Shown: piece by piece, positions 1 through 6,767 of the stretch
Layout: every line of letters begins with the position of its first letter
Numbering within the stretch: position 1 is the first letter of the stretch
The notes under the pieces: generated by a model
What the model was told of the DNA's origin: nothing
What the model saw: only the letters and a program-made list of their open reading frames with translations
Databases searched by the model: none
Assembly (NCBI GenBank): GCA_937959095.1
Contig: CALGLY010000852.1
Location: forward strand, 1 to 8,483
Reading direction: 5' to 3'
From: an uncultured Saprospiraceae bacterium
Lineage (GTDB): Bacteria > Bacteroidota > Bacteroidia > Chitinophagales > Saprospiraceae
Length of the DNA stretch: 8,483 nucleotides
Position numbers and translations under genes: made by a program

Positions 1-3000
1 CACAAACGATGTCAGGCAAACCGCCATTGATTGTAATAATATCATCGAACGAACAATCATTATTGTCGCCTTCATTTGATTCGATTATTACAAACTCCGA
101 ATCAAGAATGAAACCTAAATAATAATTCCCTGCTGGAATGCCTGTAATATCTGCATCGAAAGGTGGTGCCATTACGGTCTCGCCTGGTGCTAATGCACCT
201 ATATTCACACTACCAATGAAATAATCACTTGGTGTGAAATTTTGATCTGTTGATAGGTAGAAACCTACTGTACTAGGAGGCGCAGTAGCTGTACCTGTAT
301 TCTTTACTTTTATCCAAGTTACACGTACATGAGGCCCATTAGTTATAACCAATTCTCCTCCGAAATCACACTCTAAATTTGGTAAATCGCCATCGATGTG
401 TACTTGTGGTGTTTCCCAAGAGCAATTGTTATTGTTGCTCTCATTGGTTTCTACTACAGCATTTCCATCATCAATAATTACACCTACGTAATAATCACCT
501 GCTGGAAGATTTAAAGCAGCTACATTCACATTGAAAGATACCGTATGAATTTGACCAGTACTTAAAGTTGGAAGATTTATGCTACCTATGGAAATATCAG
601 ACGTTGTGAAATTTTGATCCGTCGATAAATAAATGCCGGCTGTGTTAGGAGCTGCTGCCCCGCTACCTATATTCGTTATTTTCAAATTTGAAATAGATAT
701 GCTAGTACCTGTTACACTGAGATAGCCACTATCATAGCAAGCTAAATCTGGATCATTGATTGGTGCGGTGATGTAGATAACTGGGTCATCCCAAGAACAG
801 TTATTGTTATTGGTTTCATCCGATTCCGCTACTTGATTATTCGCATCTACAATTACACCTACATAGTAGGTACCTGGTGCAAGATTGAGCGTACTGAAAT
901 CGAAAGCAACATTATTACCAATCATTGCAAAATCGCCTGCTACTAAAGAACCGATGTTCTCTGTAGCAATAAGGATATCGCTAGTTGTGATATTTTGATC
1001 GGCAGAAATGTAGAATCCTACTGTGCTTGGGCCTGCTGTTCCAGAACCAATGTTTTGCACTTTTGTCCAATTGACATTGAGTGTTTGTGCATTATTATCA
1101 ATAATCAATTCGCCTCTACTCATGCAAGTCAAATCTGGCTCATCGTTTGGTAGTGTAGCAATAGTAGCCCAACTACACGTATTATTATCTGTTTCTGTTA
1201 TTTCATCTATTTGGTTGTCATAATCAATAATGAAACCAATGAAATAATTTCCTGTAGGAATATTGAAATCTGCTAGGTCTGCTGTGAAGGTGCTCAACAT
1301 CTCGAACTGCGATGGGTACAATTGCCCAACCGTAGTGCTACCAATGAAGTAATCATCCGTAGTGAAATTTTGATCTGTAGATACATAGAATCCTACATTC
1401 GCGGGTGCTGAAAAGAGTGGTCCATTATTCTGCACTTTCGCATATTCTATCGTAATTTGCGTACCATTTACGGTTAGTTCTCCTCTATCTTTACATAGTA
1501 AGTTTGGCCAATCATCTGGGAAATCATCTGCTATGTAAACGCGAGGCTCATTCCAAGAACAACCATTATTATCATTTTCATCTGCTTCTGCTACTAGATT
1601 GGTATGATCTACGATAAGTCCTATATAGTACGTACCTGCTGGTAGATTCATCGTGCCAAAATCAACGTTTACGGCATTAGTTACAAGGTGCGTAACACCT
1701 GCTGCTAGTGCTGGAATATTGATTTCTGCAAGCAATACATCATTTGTAGTAAACACTTCATCCGTAGAAAGATACACGCCTACTACACTTGCAGCCGCTT
1801 CACCACTACCATTATTGATAATAGCATTCCAACTCGTGTAAAGCGTTTGACGATTATTATCAATGATTAATTCGCCTCTGAAACCACAGGTCAAATTCGG
1901 CTCATTCAATTCCGCAGGAATGAAGATACGCGGCTCGTTCCAAGAACAGCTATTATTATTCGCTTCATCCGATTCTGCTACTGCATTGGTGTGATCTACA
2001 ATCAAACCAACATAGTAAGTGCCTGGTGCTAAGTTCAATGCACCGAAGTCGATATTGATTGCATCCGTTACCATATAGAAGGCATCTGGTGCTAGGGCTG
2101 GGATATTTTCTTCTGCTAATAGTAGGTCGTTCGTTGTGAATACTTGGTCGGTAGATAAGTAAATACCTAGCACACTTGCGCCTGCTGTTGCCGTACCATT
2201 GTTGATGATTTTATTCCAACTTGTATAAAGCGTTTGAGCATTATTATCAATAATCAACTCTCCTCTGAAATCGCATGTTAAATCAGGCTCATTCAATTCC
2301 GCAGGAATGAAGATGCGTGGCTCATTCCAAGAACAACCAACATTATCTCCTTCATTTGATTCTGCTATTAGATTAGTGTGATCTACGATAAGTCCTACAT
2401 AGTACGTACCTGGAGCAAGATTTAATGCGCCAAAATCTACATTGATATTATTAGTAACCATGAATGACTGCCCAGGTGCTAAAGCAGGAATATTCGCTGC
2501 ACCTATTAGTAAATCATTAGTAGTAAATACTTGATCTGTAGATAAGTAAACGCCTAATACACTCGCGCTTGCTGTTGCAGAACCTGTGTTTAGGACTTTA
2601 TTCCAGCTTGTGTAAAGCGTTTGAGCGTTATTATCAATGATTAATTCCCCTCTAGCATCACAAACCAAGTTTGGCTCATCTTGCTGCGGGTCAGGAATCA
2701 TAAGTGTATTAGTGAAAGAACAATCTGCATTGTCTCCTTCATCTATTTCCGCTACTAAGTCCGTATAATCAATGATTAGACCTACATAGTATGCACCTGG
2801 CGATAAGCCAAGGCTTGCATAATCTATAGTGATAGGTGTAATCATATGCATATCGCCTGAAGCAATAGCAGGGATATTCTGCGTAGTCAATAGAATATCG
2901 CTGGTTGTAATATTTTGGTCTGGAGAAAGATATACACCTAAAATACTTGCACCAGCATTTACCGTGCCATTGCTCATTATTTTAGACAAAGAAATCGTTA

Positions 3001-3958
3001 GTGTACCATTATTTTCATCAATATTGAGTTCTCCTTTGTTTAAGCAAGCTAAATTTGGTGAACCTGCATCACCTGGAATAATAATAATGTCGTCGTAATA
3101 GCAATCGTTATTGTCCTCTTCATTCGATTCCATTACCTCATTTTCGCAATCAATCACGAAGCCAACATAGTATTGTCCTGGAGGAACACCAAGCGTTGCT
3201 ACGTCTACCTCAAATGGATCAACCATTACGAATTCACCTGGAATCAAGGCTGGTATTTCACTTGTACCAATTAGGAAATCACTAGAATTGAAGTCTTGAT
3301 CGGTAGAAAGATAGTAGCAAACGGTACTTGGTCCTGCTGCTGCTACGCCAGTGTTTTCTACTTTAATCCAAGTAATACGGATGTCTGTATCGTTGCTAAC
3401 TACCAATTCGCCGCCGAAGTTGCAAGATAAATTTGGTTTACCGCCTATTACTACCGTTGGGCTATCCCAATAGCAGTCATTATTATCATTTTCGTTACCT
3501 TCTACCACCGAATTGAGGTGATCGATGATAACTCCTACATGATACGTACCATCAGGAATATTAGTAAAGTTGGAAAGGTCTACGCTGAAATCCTCTATGC
3601 TAGAGAAGCCGGGATTCAATTCTTCCACATAATCTTGTCCGATGTAGTAGTCATCTACCGTGAATTCGGTATCCGTAGAAAGGTAATAGCCTACAAAACA
3701 TACACCAGAAGGCGCGCTACCACTATTTTTTAAGCGATAATTGGTGATGGTAAGGTTGCTACCGTTTACACTTAATTCCCCGCTGGTTGTACAGGTGAGG
3801 TTTGGTGTGGTGAAAAACATGGAATACATATAGTTTCCAAATGCTTCTACCCGTTGTGAAAAAGTGTAAGTAGATAAGTTCACGGGAGTACTGAAACTAA
3901 GAAAAGTGAATGCAGTGAGCAATATAATTATGCTCTTTAGCTCCATTTTAGGTTTCAT
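1..3958 (-). CDS. Giant secreted CARDB-repeat protein, 3' end cut by window edge
   Basis: Seen: an uninterrupted minus-strand frame of 1319 codons runs from ATG at 3958 past the left edge. The N-terminus is basic then hydrophobic (MKPKMELKSIIILLTAF), which fits a Sec signal peptide of about 24 residues. From residue 52 there are ten tandem units of 122-131 residues, each opening with P-N/D-L-x-C and carrying the core YLSTDQxF, then PxGxYYVGxIxD and xESxExDNNxCxW. An eleventh unit begins at the edge (PDIVC). Known: these motifs match CARDB, an immunoglobulin-like beta-sandwich found in bacterial surface and secreted adhesion-type proteins. Inferred: the product is an extracellular, stalk-like protein, possibly exported by the type IX system, but any C-terminal sorting domain lies outside the window. 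ATG at 3946 is an alternative start that still leaves a signal peptide. I see no Shine-Dalgarno; the bases before the start are A/T-rich. The binding partner is unknown. Confidence 0.9.
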   Translation of the reverse strand, partial: MKPKMELKSIIILLTAFTFLSFSTPVNLSTYTFSQRVEAFGNYMYSMFFTTPNLTCTTSGELSVNGSNLTITNYRLKNSGSAPSGVCFVGYYLSTDTEFTVDDYYIGQDYVEELNPGFSSIEDFSVDLSNFTNIPDGTYHVGVIIDHLNSVVEGNENDNNDCYWDSPTVVIGGKPNLSCNFGGELVVSNDTDIRITWIKVENTGVAAAGPSTVCYYLSTDQDFNSSDFLIGTSEIPALIPGEFVMVDPFEVDVATLGVPPGQYYVGFVIDCENEVMESNEEDNNDCYYDDIIIIPGDAGSPNLACLNKGELNIDENNGTLTISLSKIMSNGTVNAGASILGVYLSPDQNITTSDILLTTQNIPAIASGDMHMITPITIDYASLGLSPGAYYVGLIIDYTDLVAEIDEGDNADCSFTNTLMIPDPQQDEPNLVCDARGELIIDNNAQTLYTSWNKVLNTGSATASASVLGVYLSTDQVFTTNDLLIGAANIPALAPGQSFMVTNNINVDFGALNLAPGTYYVGLIVDHTNLIAESNEGDNVGCSWNEPRIFIPAELNEPDLTCDFRGELIIDNNAQTLYTSWNKIINNGTATAGASVLGIYLSTDQVFTTNDLLLAEENIPALAPDAFYMVTDAINIDFGALNLAPGTYYVGLIVDHTNAVAESDEANNNSCSWNEPRIFIPAELNEPNLTCGFRGELIIDNNRQTLYTSWNAIINNGSGEAAASVVGVYLSTDEVFTTNDVLLAEINIPALAAGVTHLVTNAVNVDFGTMNLPAGTYYIGLIVDHTNLVAEADENDNNGCSWNEPRVYIADDFPDDWPNLLCKDRGELTVNGTQITIEYAKVQNNGPLFSAPANVGFYVSTDQNFTTDDYFIGSTTVGQLYPSQFEMLSTFTADLADFNIPTGNYFIGFIIDYDNQIDEITETDNNTCSWATIATLPNDEPDLTCMSRGELIIDNNAQTLNVNWTKVQNIGSGTAGPSTVGFYISADQNITTSDILIATENIGSLVAGDFAMIGNNVAFDFSTLNLAPGTYYVGVIVDANNQVAESDETNNNNCSWDDPVIYITAPINDPDLACYDSGYLSVTGTSISISNLKITNIGSGAAAPNTAGIYLSTDQNFTTSDISIGSINLPTLSTGQIHTVSFNVNVAALNLPAGDYYVGVIIDDGNAVVETNESNNNNCSWETPQVHIDGDLPNLECDFGGELVITNGPHVRVTWIKVKNTGTATAPPSTVGFYLSTDQNFTPSDYFIGSVNIGALAPGETVMAPPFDADITGIPAGNYYLGFILDSEFVIIESNEGDNNDCSFDDIITINGGLPDIVC
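17..3805 (-). repeat. Ten tandem CARDB-coding repeat units (about 366-393 bp each)
   Basis: Each unit is counted from its P-N/D-L-x-C codons. The first bases of the units, in coding order, are 3805, 3436, 3058, 2674, 2287, 1900, 1507, 1138, 751 and 382; an eleventh opens at 16. All spacings are multiples of three (369, 378, 384, 387, 387, 393, 369, 387, 369, 366), so the frame is kept throughout. Every complete unit has a second cysteine near its end in a DNNxCxW-like context. Units 4, 5 and 6 are the most alike, sharing GELIIDNN and QTLYTSWN and a linker with NEPR. The two outer pairs are more diverged. This is protein-coding domain duplication, not a DNA satellite. Confidence 0.92.
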
Positions 3959-4595
3959 AAAAAATGTGTTTGTAAATGATTCATCATAATTACAGAATCA
4001 TAAGGGATAAAGAAAAAACCTAGTGTTATTTCAGTAAGAACAAAAAAAGTCCTATGACCTAATCAAGCTTACATTGATAGACACTAGCGCAGCGCAACCT
4101 TAATGCCAATACTGGATATGTTAGTGGCAGTCGTGCTGACTGTTTATTTAAAAATGATAATATCACAAGCATAAGTGCATGCAAAAGCATTACTTTAAAC
4201 CTGTAGGTTATCACTGAAAATTGCCAAACTTGTTATATTCGAATCCTTTATCATTGCGGATGTCTCCGCTACCTATAAAATGAAGGGTAAGAGATGACAC
4301 TCTTAAAAAAAGAGTAAAACATGCGGGAAGTGATTAAGTAGTACATCCACTGCTAGTTTCTTACTCTAAGGGTAGTGTTGTGGTAACTGTCTAAATTAAG
4401 TTGTTTCTTTAGTATATCCTTTGTGTTGTTTCTATTATGCACTAAAGGTCGTAAAAAAACGGGATTCGTTAATAGATTTTAAAATTTTAACAAAAAAATA
4501 GTATTGATTAAGTAGATGTAAATTTTATTTGTTTGGAAATCAATTTTTTATAAAAATAAAAAAGATTAATGAAATTGTCTGTTACTTAATCCTTA
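3959..4595. other. 637-bp intergenic region without a convincing gene
   Basis: This gap separates the end of the porin gene from the start of the CARDB gene and must hold the latter's promoter unless transcription reads through. I find no exact match to the Bacteroidota -7 element (TAnnTTTG) at a sensible place on the minus strand, so no promoter is called. It contains three short perfect hairpins: 4128-4132 with 4138-4142 (CAGTC/GACTG), 4256-4260 with 4265-4269 (GCGGA/TCCGC), and 4299-4304 with 4310-4315 (ACTCTT/AAGAGT). The part next to the porin stop (4480-4570) is almost pure A/T. The longest protein-like stretch is a minus-strand frame of about 38 codons ending with TGA at 4211; it looks like a remnant at best. 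Confidence 0.6.
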
Positions 4596-6614
4596 CTAGT
4601 TTCTAATAGTCCAATCAAATCCGAAACTTAGAAAAAAGGGAAGTTGCGGATAGTTAGACGTTTGATAATAGTTGTAATAATACTTATCGGCTAATAAATG
4701 CGTGACATTCTGTGCTTTCACAAAAATACGCGCAGTTTTAATTTTTACATTTAAAAAGGCATCTAGGGCTGGGTAAAGGGCAATAGGTGTATTATTTTGC
4801 AATTGGAATTGCCCGATGAGGGGCTGATAAAAATCGGCATTGTAGGCAGCATTCATACTCAAATCTACACCAAGTTGAAACGACAAGGCTTTCTTGAATA
4901 ATTTTCCTTGTCCATATAAACTATGACGGGTCATCCAAGTAGGTATGCGTAGCACATCATTTGTCGTTGTTTGCAATCCTACGGTATTATCAAGATGGAT
5001 ATTCCAAATCTTTAAGTGATGTTTTGCGGCTAATTGTAAAATGCTAAAGGAAGCATCTACCTGTTGCGCTCTAGAAAAGGAGTCGAAATAGACATAATTA
5101 TCAAGTAAATGATAATTTCCTGTTACACTTAATCGAAAACTTGGAATTTGGTAGGTAGCAGATAAATTAGTTTCAATTGTTTTCTTGAAATCATTCTGCC
5201 ACACCAATTGTTGTGTCACTACGAATTGCTGCTGTATTAAGCTTGGTTCATAGGCTTGACTGCTTGCTTTTGCCGAAAACTGACCGATTTTCCCAATGTC
5301 AAAATACAAATCGCCACTTATGCGATAGTCTCCCGCATTATCTAAAAGCCCTAAATGAGCATAAGCATTAATAGCGAGTTTAGGATTAGGACGAAAATTT
5401 ACCTGCCCTGTCACGAATAAGTTATTCACAATCGAATCTTTAACTTCTTGATTCAGAAAATGTACTCGATGTGTAAGTCCTATTTCTATCCTGTCACGTT
5501 GGTTGACGATTTTGTTGGCCTTTGCCTCACTAGTTTTGTACGTTCCCAACCGAAAAGTGTTACAAATTGCCTGATGTTTTAAGAAATGTCGCACACCGCG
5601 CTCATCTACTAGTAGATTATTATAGTAAGTGGAATCGGCGAAATAGTTACTTTCATCGCTTTCATCGAAATACTTATAAGTGCTTGAGCGCAACTGCATT
5701 GTATGAGATAAGGTAAAGTCTCGCGTGTTATTAGTGATAGAGTCCTGTTTCTGGAAATTGAAATAATGGGTATAATCTAGTATACGATGTGCATGGCGCG
5801 TTTGAGCAGCATCCGATAGGAAAGTCGTCGCATCATTAGGAGAAATAAAAGAAGATGAACTTTGGGGAGGCGTAGAAAGGATACCACCATTCTCTTCTGC
5901 TTCTGTAGTGTTACTTGTATAACTCAAGAAGCCATCATAACGCCCTGAAGGAGCATTATACCATAAACTGGTGGCTACTGCCCGATTTTCGAGTTGTTGA
6001 TTCGGATACTTCCAACTACTCAATTGTTGAATACTTTTACTTTCGAGATTCAGCCGCCAACCTTTGGCAAAATTGCGTCCAAATTCTACTTCAAAAGCAC
6101 GATCTTCTTGTCGGCTAGTTTGCGTAGCACGGATACGGGTGACAGGTTTTTCTAATAGATGAAATCGAAGCTTTTCGGGTTGCAGATAATATAAATCATA
6201 CTGATGATAGCCCACATCAAAACCTTGCCGAAGGCGCGACTCATAAAATACGGGACGTGTCGCCGAACCAATAATCCCTAGATTAGCATGTGCAAAAAGG
6301 GGTTTCTGTGCTGGATCGAAACGATGGAAGTCATGAAGAAAGGTATCTTCTACCGCATAGATTTTAGTAGGGTTGTCTTCATGGAAAAAGAACACCCCAA
6401 AAGTATCCTTCTCCGCTTCTATTTCTGCTAAAATTTGTAATCTATCTTTTTGACTGCCGTCTGTTCCAGTAGAGCTTGTATTCGTGTTTCCAGTAGGTCT
6501 TCCAGAAGGATTACCTCGTTGTGCTTGTAAATCACTACAAGTTAAAAACAATAAAAAAGTAAAAAAGTAAGATACCCAACGCACATACTTTGTTTTTGAA
6601 ATAGGATATAACAT
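4596..6614 (-). CDS. Putative outer-membrane beta-barrel porin (Porin_10 type), complete
   Basis: This 672-residue protein starts with a signal peptide (residues 1-31 or 32, hydrophobic core YFFTFLLFLTC, likely cut in LQAQ). A Gly/Thr/Ser/Asn-rich linker follows (about 33-56). The segment at 70-145 has the hallmarks I associate with the Bacteroidota putative-porin family: DTFGVFFFHEDNP, KIYAVEDTFLHDFHRFDP, an NLGxxGSATRP stretch and GFDVGYHQYDLY. The rest alternates short polar and aromatic beta-strands, as in a large outer-membrane barrel, and ends on an aromatic-rich strand (FFLSFGFDWTIRN). Known: family members are usually of about this length and are described only as putative porins; the solute is unknown. 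The start is well fixed: an in-frame TAA sits immediately before the ATG at 6614 and there is no other Met near the N-terminus. It is transcribed in the same direction as valS, 153 bp away, with a hairpin-rich gap between them. A TonB-dependent role is unlikely, since no plug domain is visible. Confidence 0.82.
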   Translation of the reverse strand: MLYPISKTKYVRWVSYFFTFLLFLTCSDLQAQRGNPSGRPTGNTNTSSTGTDGSQKDRLQILAEIEAEKDTFGVFFFHEDNPTKIYAVEDTFLHDFHRFDPAQKPLFAHANLGIIGSATRPVFYESRLRQGFDVGYHQYDLYYLQPEKLRFHLLEKPVTRIRATQTSRQEDRAFEVEFGRNFAKGWRLNLESKSIQQLSSWKYPNQQLENRAVATSLWYNAPSGRYDGFLSYTSNTTEAEENGGILSTPPQSSSSFISPNDATTFLSDAAQTRHAHRILDYTHYFNFQKQDSITNNTRDFTLSHTMQLRSSTYKYFDESDESNYFADSTYYNNLLVDERGVRHFLKHQAICNTFRLGTYKTSEAKANKIVNQRDRIEIGLTHRVHFLNQEVKDSIVNNLFVTGQVNFRPNPKLAINAYAHLGLLDNAGDYRISGDLYFDIGKIGQFSAKASSQAYEPSLIQQQFVVTQQLVWQNDFKKTIETNLSATYQIPSFRLSVTGNYHLLDNYVYFDSFSRAQQVDASFSILQLAAKHHLKIWNIHLDNTVGLQTTTNDVLRIPTWMTRHSLYGQGKLFKKALSFQLGVDLSMNAAYNADFYQPLIGQFQLQNNTPIALYPALDAFLNVKIKTARIFVKAQNVTHLLADKYYYNYYQTSNYPQLPFFLSFGFDWTIRN

Positions 6615-6654
6615 TTAGCACATTTTAGCCCATTTTTAATTTATTTTATCATGA

Positions 6655-6698
6655 AATTTTGAATGAGCGAATAGATATATATTCACTCATTCAAAATT
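6655..6698 (-). terminator. Long AT-rich hairpin after valS, possible terminator
   Basis: The arms at 6655-6673 and 6680-6698 are reverse complements over 19 bases with a single mismatch (C at 6668 against A at 6685), around a 6-base loop. The element lies 70-113 bases past the valS stop and 41 bases before the porin start. It is well placed to end valS transcription or protect its 3' end. However, no clean U-run follows on either strand, so it is not a textbook intrinsic terminator. A role in the porin leader is equally possible. Confidence 0.5.
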
Positions 6699-6715
6699 CA
6701 AAACCCGCCTGAATG

Positions 6716-6747
6716 CCTGCTTGTAGCAGACAAGCTTGTCGGGCAGG
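6716..6747. repeat. GC-rich REP-like palindrome
   Basis: The right half (6735-6747, cttgtcgggcagg) and left half (6716-6734) form an inverted repeat. The left half reads cctgc, six extra bases (ttgtag), then cagacaag, so the arms match with one mismatch and a 6-base bulge. The centre is a perfect 12-base palindrome at 6729-6740. An alternative small hairpin pairs 6719-6724 with 6730-6735. The GC content stands out against the AT-rich surroundings. From experience, similar CCTGCC...GGCAGG palindromes recur between genes in Bacteroidota genomes, which suggests a dispersed REP-like element; that is inference. Confidence 0.55.
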
Positions 6748-6767
6748 TTCGCTCATTATAATAAACT

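Noticed and set aside
1023..3733. Short plus-strand open frames (for example 1023-1223, 1653-1841, 2829-3098, 3518-3733)
   Set aside because: They lie antisense to the continuous CARDB coding frame, recur at equivalent places in the repeats, and have no family resemblance.
1..3805. CRISPR or satellite-type repeat
   Set aside because: The period is about 370-390 bp, always a multiple of three, with protein-level conservation; it is a coding domain array.
1..3958. A frameshift or pseudogene in the repeat gene
   Set aside because: All eleven P-N/D-L-x-C anchors have the same reading phase as the ATG at 3958, and the translated units join without a stop.
4540..4565. A/T-rich inverted sequence after the porin stop as a terminator
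   Set aside because: The pairing is only between short A and T runs with no GC stem, which is expected by chance in such AT-rich DNA.
6535..6614. Lipoprotein signal in the porin (LFLTC)
   Set aside because: The residue before Cys is Thr, which fits a lipobox poorly, and a better type I cleavage site (LQAQ) follows.
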